Source: Jaenimonas drosophilae (Eukaryota > Euglenozoa > Kinetoplastea > Trypanosomatida > Trypanosomatidae). Taken from it: DNA of 64,000 nucleotides. Numbering within the stretch: the stretch's first letter is position 1; every line of letters starts with the position of its first letter. The stretch covers positions 62,001 to 126,000 of the forward strand of contig JASAON010001657.1 in the NCBI GenBank assembly GCA_030849065.1. Direction: 5' to 3'. Below, one piece after another: positions 19,922 through 32,000 of this stretch. The translations under genes and the position numbers were made by a program. The notes below the pieces were generated by a model. It saw only the letters and a list, made by a program, of their open reading frames with translations. It searched no databases and had not been told where the DNA came from.

Positions 19922-22900
19922 ATGAAAGGCAATGTACGTTCATCATCCAAGTCATTAGCTTCTCGATCGAGGTCAAATCCTCTCGGAAGCGTCAGTCCAC
20001 GAGATGTCTATGAGAGTCGCGGGGAGGTATCATCGCGCTACTCCCAAGAAAGTGGCATGGCGCACTCCCCCCTTGACGTGTCCTCCGCAGCACGAGGGAA
20101 TCCTCGATCCCGTCCTGGCCAACCGCTGCAGCCCATTGCCTCGACTGACTACTCCATGGACTACAGCGGCCACCCCAGCAATCGCGACGGGAACTCTGTG
20201 GCGAACAGCTTCGGCTCACCAACCTTCCGTAGCAATGGCGCGAGCCGGAATGGGGGCTTCTCCGGTCAGGATGAACCATCCACCTTTAGCATCGTCGTGG
20301 CGACGCGCATTCGACCCTTCAATCGAAAGGAGGTGAGCGATTGGCTGACGGAGTATCGAAGGAAGAAGGCCAGCACGGCAGCAGCCAACTCACTCAAGCA
20401 ATCAGTGAAGTACCGTGAACGTCAGCCCTTTGGCCCCGGCTACAACACGTTGAATGATCAGCTTGCACACCAAAACTACGCCCCCAACAACGCTGGTGGG
20501 GGCAGCGTCAACACCAAGGTGTTTCCTGAAGATGAAAACAAGCTCTTGTTGGATGTTGCCAATGGAGATGAGGATGACATCCCGATGCCCGTCATTGATG
20601 TGGAGAGTGATGGCAAGACGTTGGTTCTGTTGGACCCTCAAAATCCTACCAAGGCCCGCGGTGTCTTCACCTTTGATTACATCTTCTCCTCTTTTGCGCC
20701 GAGTGTGGAGATTCTTGGTCTCATGGACAACCCAATGCGTGAAGGGTTGGGCGGTACGTGGGAGCTTGGGGGTCCTGCGGTGCCAATGGTGATGGGCGAC
20801 GAGGTGGAGATGGATCCGCAACAGGAAGAACAGGCAGAAGCGGAGCAGGTGAGTATTTTTCAGACCTTGGCACTTCCTCTGTTGGATAGTGCCATGCAGG
20901 GTTACAATGCATGTATCTTTGCCTACGGCCAAACAAGTAGCGGAAAGACGTACACCATGATGGGCAACAAGCGTCATCAGGGAATTATCCCACGGCTCTG
21001 CCACGAACTCTTCATGCGCATCGCCGATGAGCAGGGTGGAGATTATAGCCCAACACGTGGCGGTACCACCTCAGCACCGCGGGTGAAGGTGGAGGTGTCC
21101 TACATGGAGATCTACAATGAACAGGTGCGCGACCTGCTCAAGCAACGCCCCAAGAATGCCATTCTTCACTACAGCAGCCGCTTTGAGACGAAGGACATTG
21201 ATCACCAGGAGTACCAAACCCTCAAGGTACGACAGAACCCAAAGAAGGGATTGTTTGTGGAAGGTCTAACCACCGTAACAGCAAACTCATGGGAGGAATG
21301 CCGAGAGTACCTCCGCCAAGGTCGTGCGCTACGCACGCAGTGCAGCACCGAAATGAATGAGACCTCTAGCCGTTCCCATGCCATCTTCCAGATGGTCGTC
21401 ACTCAGAAGGAGGACATGGGAACGCGGGTTCGTGGAAAGAACGTATCCAATGACCGTGTTAGCAAGATCAACCTGGTGGATCTTGCCGGTAGTGAGCGCA
21501 ACTCTAGTTCTCAATCGGTAGGGAAGCACCTTACTGAGGCCAACTGCATCAATGTCTCGCTCTCCACCCTTCGACGTGTGATTGACGGCCTGGTGAGCAA
21601 GAAAAAGGGAACCACCGTCATTCCATATCGCGAGAGTCTGCTCACCTACGTCTTGTCCGACAACTTTGGTGGCAACAGCCGCACTGTGATGTGTGCCAAC
21701 GTCAGCCCTTTTGAGGCGAACCTCTCCGAAACGGAGTCCACCCTTCGCTACGCCACCTTAGCTCGTGGTGTCCAGAACCGTGTGAAGGTGAATGAGAACC
21801 CATCGGCCAAGGTTATCCGAGAGCTCAAGGAGCGCATGAAGGGCCTGCAGGAGGAGCTTTCTCACGCCCCCTCTGCCCAACTGGTCTCACAGCTCGAACA
21901 CAGCATCTCGCAAAGTAGTGCAGCACTGGAGTACATGCGAACTCGTGAGGCCGAGATGCAGGAAAGTCTCAATGAGCGCCTTGCTCGAGAGGCTAGACTG
22001 AAGAACGAGCTACGCGCCTCCCGCACAAAGGAGGATAGGTGGCGGCGTGAGTGCGATCGCCAACGGCGTGTCAATGAAGTACTACAGAATCTGCTTCTTC
22101 GTGTGGCGAAGGAACACCCTGGCTCCGTCGATCTGGACCTTCTGGAGGAGTCCATGCTCGGCAATGATGATGTCATGTCTATTGCCAGCCGCTCCACTGC
22201 CAACACCACCAACCACCGCTACCGTGAACCATCGGCAGGCGTAGCTCGTCGCACCTCACGGCAGATGTCTCCCAAATCGGCAAGCTCACACCCCAAACCT
22301 GCACGTAGCCCCAGCAAGCGCAGCGTCACTCAGCGTGGAGCAGAGGAGTACACAACATCCCAATCTCCAGTTGCTCGATCACCTTCCAAGCGTAGGCCAT
22401 CGGTTTCGGACTCGGATCGCATGGGCCGTGCCCCAGCTAGCCAGTCGCGCGCTGGCCCATCTTCCGCACTTCCACCAAAGGTCGAGGAAGAACCGCCCGT
22501 GATGAGTGCTGCAGCGGCCAGTAGAACACTCAAGCGCCTCAAGGGTGAGGTACCTCCACACGTGCCACGTCCGCTCTCCTTGATGGACATCCGGCGTGAT
22601 GGAGGCCGTGATGGAATGGATTCCCCGCCCGGCACCGCCCCAGTTGTGGCCTCTGAAGGCGGGGAGCTCTCTCCGCTCGCCCTCCTCCATAGCAATCAGC
22701 GCTACAACAGCGCGTCTCGTGCTGACGTCGATGACCGCCTCACGAACATCCTTGGTGCCGCCGGGAAGCAGCCCAAGAAGCACCACCAGCTTTCGAAGCT
22801 CGAACGCAAACGACCAGAGAAGCTTAATACCTTAGTTGGTGAAGGGCGGCCAAGCCCTCGCTCGGCTTCCACCTCCAACGCTGCCCCAGACCACGCCAGC

Positions 22901-23050
22901 CATCGTCCACGCCGTGATGACGGGTCAACATACACGACCGATGCTTTTCTTAACGCAGTGACAACACTGGACAGTGGCCGCATTGGTGAATTGGACGACG
23001 ATGACTTGGGAGATGAGAGCATCGTGATGAGCACCGGGCGACCATTGTAG
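19922..23050 (+). CDS. Kinesin, kinesin-3-like motor
   Basis: 1042 aa with an N-terminal Ser-rich leader (1-120) and a motor domain (about 122-620). Nucleotide motifs are the P-loop GQTSSGKT (336-343), switch I SSRSH (482-486) and switch II DLAGSE (520-525). The microtubule-binding region includes PYRESLLTYVL and DNFGGNSRT. The neck-proximal segment NENPSAKVIRELKE (from about 625) is typical of kinesin-3, where it follows the LRYA turn. The distance from the first motor strand to the P-loop is about 214 residues against roughly 80 in ordinary kinesins, so about 130 residues are inserted there. A coiled coil follows (about 630-735), then a long basic Ser/Pro-rich tail. No FHA or PH domain is evident, unlike animal kinesin-3. 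Expected role: microtubule-based transport or flagellar/cytoskeletal organisation. Confidence 0.9.
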   Translation: MKGNVRSSSKSLASRSRSNPLGSVSPRDVYESRGEVSSRYSQESGMAHSPLDVSSAARGNPRSRPGQPLQPIASTDYSMDYSGHPSNRDGNSVANSFGSPTFRSNGASRNGGFSGQDEPSTFSIVVATRIRPFNRKEVSDWLTEYRRKKASTAAANSLKQSVKYRERQPFGPGYNTLNDQLAHQNYAPNNAGGGSVNTKVFPEDENKLLLDVANGDEDDIPMPVIDVESDGKTLVLLDPQNPTKARGVFTFDYIFSSFAPSVEILGLMDNPMREGLGGTWELGGPAVPMVMGDEVEMDPQQEEQAEAEQVSIFQTLALPLLDSAMQGYNACIFAYGQTSSGKTYTMMGNKRHQGIIPRLCHELFMRIADEQGGDYSPTRGGTTSAPRVKVEVSYMEIYNEQVRDLLKQRPKNAILHYSSRFETKDIDHQEYQTLKVRQNPKKGLFVEGLTTVTANSWEECREYLRQGRALRTQCSTEMNETSSRSHAIFQMVVTQKEDMGTRVRGKNVSNDRVSKINLVDLAGSERNSSSQSVGKHLTEANCINVSLSTLRRVIDGLVSKKKGTTVIPYRESLLTYVLSDNFGGNSRTVMCANVSPFEANLSETESTLRYATLARGVQNRVKVNENPSAKVIRELKERMKGLQEELSHAPSAQLVSQLEHSISQSSAALEYMRTREAEMQESLNERLAREARLKNELRASRTKEDRWRRECDRQRRVNEVLQNLLLRVAKEHPGSVDLDLLEESMLGNDDVMSIASRSTANTTNHRYREPSAGVARRTSRQMSPKSASSHPKPARSPSKRSVTQRGAEEYTTSQSPVARSPSKRRPSVSDSDRMGRAPASQSRAGPSSALPPKVEEEPPVMSAAAASRTLKRLKGEVPPHVPRPLSLMDIRRDGGRDGMDSPPGTAPVVASEGGELSPLALLHSNQRYNSASRADVDDRLTNILGAAGKQPKKHHQLSKLERKRPEKLNTLVGEGRPSPRSASTSNAAPDHASHRPRRDDGSTYTTDAFLNAVTTLDSGRIGELDDDDLGDESIVMSTGRPL

Positions 23051-23811
23051 CGGGTGGTGGAGCTGGTGAAGGGGGTGCCGTCAAAGCCCTTATCTCCAAC
23101 TTCTGCGCACCACGGCCGCGAACTGTGGTGCGCCTGTATTTGCCTGTCTTGAGTGTCGTACTGATGTAGGTCTTGATGTGAGATACTCTTTTATGTTCCC
23201 GTGCTTGTGTGTTTTTGCGTAGTTTTTGGTGCGGTGATCGTATGCGTCCATCTGTGATCGATGTTTGCCATGCCGTCACTGCTCTGTGCGGGCCCCCTGC
23301 GGCTTCCCTGGACACAGTGGTGTTTGAGGGTGTGTGTGTGTGGGTGCTACGCTTAGTGGCTGCGTGTGGCGCTGCGGTTCGCACACTCCTTCCACCTCCT
23401 GTACACGTCGATGCCATACCGTACACAAATCGTCGTTCGTACCTCGGACGCTGACTTCTTCATTGTCTTTTCTTGTTCTTAGCGGTTCGTGTGCCTTGGG
23501 GTGAGAGAGTACGCATTGAAGTGCCCTCGCCCCAACGCTCCCAACGAGAGAGGGACCCGCTGTATCCACCACTCCGTTTATTGATACACTCTTCTGGAAT
23601 ACAGAGCTGAATGGATAGTGAGATTTTGAATGATCCTGTACTGACATCATCTTCGCCTGTGCCCCCCTTTCCTGTCGTTCGTAGGTTATCAGCCAGTTGG
23701 TGGTGACAAGCCCCATTGGACAGCCCTTCCACGCATCTCCATCCACTACACTTAAACAGGTATTCGTACCTCCATTTCCCATAACTAACTTTTCCAAGTA
23801 CCCCTCCACTC
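23051..23811. other. Intergenic region, 0.76 kb
   Basis: No gene seen. A GT-rich patch is near 23328-23343. A C/T-rich tract from about 23661 with AG at 23683-23684 is a plausible splice acceptor for the next gene. Confidence 0.4.
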
Positions 23812-24882
23812 ATGGACATCGACGCGCTATTCACCAAGAAGAAGAAGTCGAGCAAGAAGAAGGAACAGGCCACCGGCGACGTTTTTGGCTACGATGACCT
23901 CGTCGTGGACAACACGCCTCCCCCACCACCCTCAGATGATGCCGCCCCTGTTGCCTCAGCGGTCTCACTCAAGATGGAAAAACCCATTTCCATCAAGGCT
24001 GTGCGTCCGTCCAACTTACGCGCCAAGACGTGGGATGAGGTGAAGATCACGTCCGACGCCGCAGCCGAGCCGGGATCTCCCGCAGGAGAGGAGGAACAGT
24101 CCCCAACCACCAAGGAGGAGGCACCACGCAAGTTCGTCGCACGTGGCCGCGATGGGGCCACAGGCCCTCTCGGCAACGGACCCGGTGCGGACGCTCGCGC
24201 TGCACCCGTAGAGACCCCATCCCTCGCTGAGGCATTTGGCCCCAAGTCGGGAGAACCCGCCTCCCCCGCTGAGGAGGCGACGGCCCAGGGCGGCGAGGAG
24301 GACCACGCCGAGGCTGGCGCCGCCTCCAACCACGACTCGATGTCGCCGCAGACTCCGGCTTCCCCCGCCCCAACGGAGGCCAGTCCGATGACCGCCAGCC
24401 CAGCAAGCCCCGCAGCACCAGGCAAGTACGTTCCCTCCTCGCGCAGCACCGCCGGTGCCTACCGCCCCCCGCCCAAGGATGAAACAGCAAGCACTGGCGC
24501 TTACCAGCCTCCAGCCAAGACAGAGGCCGCTCCCGCTGCTTCGGGGAAGTATGTTCCATCTTCACGCAGCAGCGCTGGCGCGTACAAGGCACCGGAACCC
24601 TCCGCTACTGCCTCGTCCGCTCCAGGTGCCGGCAAGTATGCACCCCCAGCTGCGTCCAGCGCCGGCGCATACCGCCCACCTGCGGGCGACAGCAGTGCTG
24701 GAGCATACCGCCCACCAACGACAACGGAAGCTGAACCCTCTGCCGCCTCCACGGGCAAGTATGTCCCCCCTGCCCGCTCTGCTGGATCCTACCAGCCTCC
24801 ATCAGGTGGAAGCGCTGGAGCATATCAGCCACCTCAGAGTGGCGGAAGCACCGGTGCCTACCGCCCTCCAGGTAAGCGATGA
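23812..24882 (+). CDS. CDV3-like protein with GKYVP / GAYRPP repeats
   Basis: 356 aa, predicted almost wholly disordered. It begins MDIDALF followed by a Lys-rich block, then an FGYDDL element, an NLRAKTWDEV segment (near residue 70), and an acidic Ala/Pro/Glu-rich middle. From about residue 205 to the end it alternates two short motifs. One is G-K-Y-[VA]-P, four copies. The other is G-[AS]-Y-[RQK]-[PA]-P, nine copies by eye, the last of them GAYRPPGKR at the C-terminus. The combination of a short acidic/hydrophobic start plus polylysine with a GxYRPPG element resembles animal CDV3; the GKYVPP motif also occurs in eIF3G-type translation factors. Function is unknown; an RNA or translation link is only inferred. 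Confidence 0.55.
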   Translation: MDIDALFTKKKKSSKKKEQATGDVFGYDDLVVDNTPPPPPSDDAAPVASAVSLKMEKPISIKAVRPSNLRAKTWDEVKITSDAAAEPGSPAGEEEQSPTTKEEAPRKFVARGRDGATGPLGNGPGADARAAPVETPSLAEAFGPKSGEPASPAEEATAQGGEEDHAEAGAASNHDSMSPQTPASPAPTEASPMTASPASPAAPGKYVPSSRSTAGAYRPPPKDETASTGAYQPPAKTEAAPAASGKYVPSSRSSAGAYKAPEPSATASSAPGAGKYAPPAASSAGAYRPPAGDSSAGAYRPPTTTEAEPSAASTGKYVPPARSAGSYQPPSGGSAGAYQPPQSGGSTGAYRPPGKR

Positions 24883-26001
24883 CCATTTCTCTGTTGTGCT
24901 GCATCTGCTGGAGACTGAAAGGCGCGACGGTTGATTTCCACACAACAAATCGAAGAACACTAACACAAAATTCTCAGTATCAGAATTCCTACATCATTCA
25001 TTATCATACAATAAGAGGTTCACGTGCGCCTCGGCTATTCTGCCGCCAGGCAGTTGACCTCCATCCTCCCGTCGCGCTCATCCTCCTTCCTACGCATTGT
25101 CCGTCTACTCGCGGGCCCCTCCTCCCTCTCACACGTGCTATGACTGGGCACCCTGTACAGAAGTGCGGTGACGGCCCTGCCCTTGATGGCATTGGATGAT
25201 GCGGTCACCGGTCGTCATCTATTTGATCGCCATTGCAGGTCGTCATGTTGTGAAGGTTTGGATGACCTTCTGTCTATCTTCCCACAACAACTACCCACTT
25301 TGTACCCATGTGTGAGAGTGTGGGTGAGGACGGCAAACTGTCTTCCGTGAGCTCAACATCATGACCTCTTGCCTCTCTCTCTCTCTCTCTCTAATTTCTC
25401 TTCGAGGTTGGGCTGATAGGTCTGCAGGTGTGAGGAGCAATTATCCAACCCTTGTTTCGTATTCAAAAACCTGAATCAATTAGCCGAAATATTTCCCCAA
25501 AATAGCTGCTTCTCGTTGTATTTGGGGAGCTCTAATAGCACTAGCGCATTCATCTTCATCTTCATCTCTGTTGCACACACACACACATACAAACAGAACA
25601 CAGCCAATTTAGCTAGCGCCGTATTGCCGTTGGAACGCCCTTGCGGTCTAAGCTCAGTAGTGTCTTGTGCCGATCTTAGCACCACCACCGACTCCCCTCA
25701 TTGCATCCAACTCATCATCGTACCGTTGTGATTCATTTGAGTGAAGCGTGCCGACCACTTTCAACAGATACCCACTACTACTCTATCATTGATCCATTGT
25801 TTCTTGGTACGCCAAAGTTTGTGGACTACCGTTTGTTATTGTTTTGCCTGTGTTTCTTTTTTTGTTGTGTTCTCTCTCTTCTGAACTGGACTGATCGTCC
25901 ACGGAGTTTACTACCGTGTTGCGTGCTGACGCCGTCCTCTATGAGTTGATCCGCGCAGGACTACTTGTTGTGCTCATCACCGAATTACGGTGAAGCAAAG
26001 G
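24883..26001. other. Intergenic region, 1.1 kb, with CT and CA microsatellites
   Basis: No credible gene. It holds a CT repeat (25372-25392), a CA repeat (about 25575-25586) and, near the right end, a T-rich tract (25833-25883) followed by AG at 25905-25906. That AG is the probable acceptor for the 8.5-kb gene. Confidence 0.5.
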
Positions 26002-29000
26002 ATGAACGAAGGCTCCTCAGCTGCTAGGGAGGAACACACTCCTTCCACCGCATTAGAGTGGATGCACACCGTGCGAGAAGTGGATGACTGCTTCCTGCGG
26101 TCACTACTTCATGTGCATCTGTCGCGCCCGCACATTCCAAAGTGCCCTCAGCTCGCACTGGACTCCCCCGCGGACGAATTCCGCAGTTTTGCATTCCCCA
26201 CGTCAATGAACCTCTCAACACCCATGGAGTCAGATCTTCTTTGCCATACCGAAGAAGAAGTAGTTCCCACACACTCGGGAAGCAACACGCGTCGCCGATC
26301 TCTCTCCTCACCTCCACCTTTGCCATTGTGTTCGTCCCCGGAGATGTCATCGGGTAGCTCACGGGAAGTGGTTGGAGCTTCTGAAGATGCGCACGTGTCT
26401 GAATTGTACCCCGCAACGTCCCACGTGGATGATGCCATGGAACCATCTGCCAGCACCACCCAAGCTCCTGCTGCTCCTGGCATCTCATCAACACCCCTTC
26501 GTTCACCTCGCCACGGCACGATCCGTCCTCTCTCCGTAGACGAGCGGCAGACATACGCCGGTGGCTGGCCATCCTTGGTGCTTCAGTACGCAGTAGTGCG
26601 TCAGCATCTCTACATGAAGGGAAGCCCCCCATACAGCCATTCGTGGAGCCGCACAAGCGTCCCCCCGCTTCTGGCGGAACGGCCCCCATCACACGCCTCG
26701 GAGGAGGAACTGAGCACACTGGTGGATCACTTGGCCCAAGACCTTGAGGTGGATCTGGTGGAACCTCCAGACGTGTCTTCCTCGTCAGCAGGGGCCACAC
26801 CTTCCATTCTCGTACCATCGCTGTTGCAGCATTGGTGGCGCAGTCCCTGTGGGGGATCATCAGCCCGCAGGAGAACCCAACGACCTGGATGGATGTTGCG
26901 AGAGTGGGTGGCGCAGTGGAGTCCAGCGGTTGACAAGCTGCCGTCGGAACTTACGAGCATCATTCCTCAGCAGTCCTTCGTGGAGAAATTGCGCGCCGTC
27001 CTTCGTTTGCCTTGTGTGGCAGGATCTCCACCACCGGACGTGTCGTGGGCGCAGCCTCTCGTTGTTGGAATTCTTCGCCGATTTGACGACACCACCGCGC
27101 AACATGGGGCGGCCGCCCCAGGACTTAAACTTCGTTTGCTGCCGCCGGAGGAGACGCTGGAGTGGCGGGAGGCAGTGCTGGCGGAGAGTGGTGAGGCAAG
27201 CCTACCGCCCTCCCCCACGGGAGGCGCAGCACCAACACCCACAGCCCCTGACACTCCCCACACTTTCCACGCCATCATTTATGAGCTCACTGGATCAGAG
27301 GATGCAGGTTTGGAAGTCTCGGTGGACGGAAGTCTTCCGACGCGTTCAGCCGAGTCGCTCTCCAGTGACGGCGTGGGCTACTGGCAGCGTCTCATTCCAC
27401 TGGCACACTTCGTGCACGTCTTGGGTACTCGCGCCCAGGTGGAACGCACGGCGCAATACGTCTCCGCAGCGGTGAAGGCCAAGCGCCAAGAGCGCTCCAT
27501 GGGCCGCGGTGGCACTGTTGAACCCTCCCTCTCGCAGCTCGTCGAGCCCACCTCTGCCCTCGCCTTCTTCTTCACCCTTGCCGAAGGGGCCGAGGAGGTG
27601 GCCTTCTCATCACCCTCATCACCTCTCTCAATACCTTCCCCACTGCGATCCTCGCCAACGACGAGGCTGGCACCAGCGTCCGTCCGCTGTCCGACGGCAA
27701 ACAACAACACCATGGATGCCGCTCAGGTGGAATGGAGCGAGTGGATGTATCGCCATCTTCTGCCCGTCTTCATGGAGGTGGATGGAGAACAATCCAAGCA
27801 GCAACGTGGCAAACATGGTGCGCTGCCACCACCGCAAACAAAATCCAAAACCGTTCTTCTTTGCCGCGTCCAGCACATTACTCCAGAGCTCTTCACCTCC
27901 GCGCACACCTTGGATAGTAGTAGCTTTCGGGCGGCAAAACATCCGGAGTTTGTTGCGGGTCAGTCAGAGACAGCCACACCTCCTCGGGTGAAGGAGAGCG
28001 CACTCATTCAGCACATCCTACTTCGTCAACTATTCTTCCAACCCTCATCAGGGGATGCAACCATGTCAGCGTCCTCGCCAACAAGCGCACCAAGCTCAGT
28101 CAGTGGAGGTGTGGAAGCAAACGCAACAACATCCGTGGCAACCCCAGAGCCGTCAACCTTGACGGAAGTTCGACAACTTCCCACAAAGGAGCCAACCACG
28201 CGGCCCAAAGCACCGGCCTCACCCATTGGTGCAGTGTCCGCGAGCAATCGTCGCGTGAGCTTCAATGAGGGACTGATAGTGCAGCTACCAGAGGAAGACG
28301 ACGGTGTGGAGTCTCACATACCCGATCCATCGCGGCCAACGATTCCCGGACAAGACGAGGCTGATGAGACTGATCCTTCCACTTCCACAGCATCCACAGC
28401 GGCAACATCTAATGACCCCAGTACCTGCTCGCCGCTCTCGGCGCAATCGCCGAAGAAGGTGCTATCCAGCACACTCTCATCCTCGCTCTCTGTTCCAGCC
28501 CCCAAGAGCATCCTGAAGTCTGGCCGCCGGTATAAGGTGGAGCGCCTCATTCGTGAGAGTGCCTCGACTCGCTCCGTGGTCCCATTCCGAAACGCCTTTG
28601 TGTGGAAGGCGACCATGGCAGAGAGCTGGAGCAAGGATGGTGTGCCCTCCACGCTCATCACCGGGAGACGCGACGCATCCCCGCGTGGCGATGCCAGCCG
28701 AGCCGTTGCCATCACCAGCCGTGCGTACCTCTCCCTCGTGAAGGAGCTCGGTGTGCGCTTTGCCTACCAAGTGGCTTTGCTGCTGACCTTGTCGGATTTT
28801 GCGACTGGGGAAGATTCCACATGTGCTGGAAGCGACCTCGTCAGCTTCCGGAGCGACCTGCTCCACCTCGTCTCTGACTTTGCCATGTGCTTCATGCGAG
28901 CTGCCTTGGCCCCATTTCTTGTCGGTGGGGCCGACCAAGATGGCGGGATGGTGGAGACGGAGCGGCGGCTTTCTATTCGTGGCATCGCTGTTGCTGCGGC

Positions 29001-32000
29001 CTCCGCTGGCCTCCCCCCAATCACCCTCCTCGCCTCTCCCTCCGCCTTGACACCACGACTGAGCCCTCTGGCCCTTCAGAGGGGCCAAGTCGTGGCCTAC
29101 GCCCTTCTTGTGGAAGTCCAGCAGCGTATCGTGGAGCACACGTGGGCTTCAGTCTTGTCCATCCTGAGGGGACTTTCCTGCGCTCTGACCACCGCTCAGT
29201 GGAAGTCCTTCATCATCACCCCCTCCAACCCACAGCCAAGTCCATCCATGTGCACCTTCCATTCCCTTGCCTCCCCTGCCGGGCCCAACAGCGCCACAAC
29301 GAAGCCATCCTTGATGCCAGAGTCGTGGGAACAAGGCGATGATGAGGATGATGGGAGTGAGGTTGGGGAAGAGAGCGCTCTGTCCCTCCACGATTCCCCT
29401 GGGTCGAAGATGGAAGGTGCACCTCTCTCTACTCGTACACGATGGGGTGGCTTTGGGGTGGGAGCGGCCTCGCACAATGAGGATCCTCTTCATGAAGGGA
29501 ATGGGTCGACCCCACTCCAGCAGCTTCGCCAGCTTGCCGATCTCTGCAATGAGCTCCTGACCAAGGAATGGACCACCAGCAGTGCGAGCGGCTTCTCCAG
29601 CACTTCAGAGGAGATTAGCGGTAGTGGGGACGAGCGCGCGCTGGTTGTGCGAGCCACCCGCGATGCCGTCATGGAATGCCGCTGGGCACTCTTCCAGACC
29701 TACTTTGTGCGGGAGCTCTATCCAGAGTGGGTCAGCCTCTTGCAACAGGCCAGTGGACGTCGCGCGTCGGGGTGCCCGCGAGGGGATGGGGTTGGGAGCG
29801 CACTGGACTCCAGCTTCCGCACAGGGGACTTCAACGGCTCCCACGAAGAAGATTCGGCATCTAGGCGACTGGGTGGTAGTCGGGATGGGGATGATAGTGA
29901 GATCCGGTCGCCATCCTCCCAAGGCCGCCATGCACAAAGACTGGCGCGCCAGCTAAAGGCTGCCCGTACCATCAGCTCCGAGATAGCGGAGCGTTGCCGA
30001 GTGCTGATTGAGTGCTTTCCCGTCCGTGAAGGCACCCAGCCTAGCCGTGCCTTCAGCCCCATGCGTCCAACATTTCTTCGCTCGATTGGAGATGGCGCAC
30101 AGCTAACCCCTCCTCGCAGCTCGTCACCCGCGGACGTGGTGTGCGGTGAGACCGGAGAACGAATAGCCTTCAGTGCATCCGTACGGCTCTCCGAGTCCAA
30201 CCGGATTGACGTGGATGCGGCCGACGACGAACAGACCACAGGGTCTACGCTCACGTCCTCTGGCCCTGCGCCAAGTCGCGGATTGCCCAAGCTTCCTTCA
30301 CTGGACTCCACAGGCTTCGAGAACAACAGTGCGCCAGCCCCCACTTCACCACCCAACGGCATCAGTGGAAATCCGCCACTGGGCTACCCCAATGTTGCGG
30401 AGGACATACGCCGCGTAAGTGAGCTCGCTGGGAGGCTTCTTGGGCTCCTCTGGCACGAAGGGGAGGAGGAGACGTCGCGGGAGTGCAGCCGTGCCTTCCA
30501 CGACGCACAGAATCCCTTCGTAACCTCCACGGGGAGCCTACCTCATCCTCGTCCACGCCGTGGCTCGATGGACACCGGTGCGGCCTCGGAAGTCTTCGCA
30601 CCCCTTGGTCCATGGCGGGCCAACAGCTTCACTGGCAGCATGGCCCCAACCTCGCTGTGCAGCTTCCACATGAGCTCCCCAAGTCCTATTTTTTCTGGCA
30701 TGAGCCTCACCAGCCTTCGTGGCGGACGCAGCCAACCGGGAAACTTCTTAGTTTCCTCCATGGCCGACAGCTTTAACGGCTCCGCCATCCATGGACGGCG
30801 TCTGCTCCAGAGTATGGGAGAGGACCATGTTGGGCATCCGGTGTCGGTGTCTGGCGCACCTCACTTCACCGACGTCCCTCCCGACGCAAGCGCGGGTGGG
30901 ATGTCGGCCAGCAGCGCGGTGGGGAGCCCGCTGAGTCTCATCAAGGTTCCTCCTCCCCCCTTTGATCGAGAGGCCCGTGGCAGCCCACACGCTAGCGGAG
31001 GCTACAGTCCTCGGCGCGGCACGTCGTACCCGAGCATGATGCCATCTTTTGGCTCACCATCAGAGCTGCCGGAGCCAGTCAATCAGGAATCTGCCACAGC
31101 TGCTCATCCCGATGCGGTGGGAGCATCGGAAAGTGCGGTGCTGGGAAGTAGCGCCATTAACATGAATGCGGGTGGGCCTCTTCAATTGGGCGGTGCCATG
31201 GAGCTCTCCTCCGTGAGCCATGATGAATACGGCATTTTTCCACACGCAGAGGCCTCCTTAACGAGCAAACCCGTGAGCTACCAACAGGAGCTACCTGGGG
31301 TGATGATTCATCGATGCGGTGTGGCGAGCCCCACCTCATCCTCCACGCTCAACATGCGCTCCAACCCAGCCGCGGATTCAGCGACATCAGCCACCTCTTC
31401 ATTGGGTGATGGCATGCTGAACGGAGTTGGGGGTACGCAGCCGTCGCACTCGCCACCCAATCCCTTCTGCCGCCGCTTCTCCTTTCCGCTGGGGCTCATC
31501 GATTATGGCGATCGCGATGACGGGCGTGCGGCAGGACGTCGAGGTTCGTTGCCATCTTTCCCTGCAGAACTGCTTCTTCCTCGCGCCGCTACGCCGACGC
31601 GTCGGCGAACAACGGTGATGGATCATTCCCCACCCTCCTCAACAAAGAACGGCTCCGCAGCGGTGAGCGCGCTCGCCGATCTCCAAGGGCAGCTTCGTGA
31701 GGCACTGGCTGAGGTGGACCTCCTCTCCATCCACTACGCGGAAGCACAGCGTTTGCTGCTAGAGCAGAGCGAAGAACATGAACGGTGGAAACTGCAACAT
31801 GCCTCACTGGGCGAGGTACTGGAGCTGCAGTGTGGCGTGACACCGAGCTCGGGCGAGGGTCCGACAATGGCTGACCAACGTGGCCACAAGACGTGGTACG
31901 AGATGCGTATTTCTTCCTTGGAGGAGGAGTTGGAACGTTATCGGATGATGATGCAGTCATCTCCATTGGCGCACCCTCCACCACCATTTGTGGAAACGGA

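Noticed and set aside
20402..21004. 200-residue minus-strand open frame
   Set aside because: Antisense to the kinesin motor; no known match.
28477..29139. 220-residue minus-strand open frame
   Set aside because: Antisense shadow inside the 2818-aa gene.
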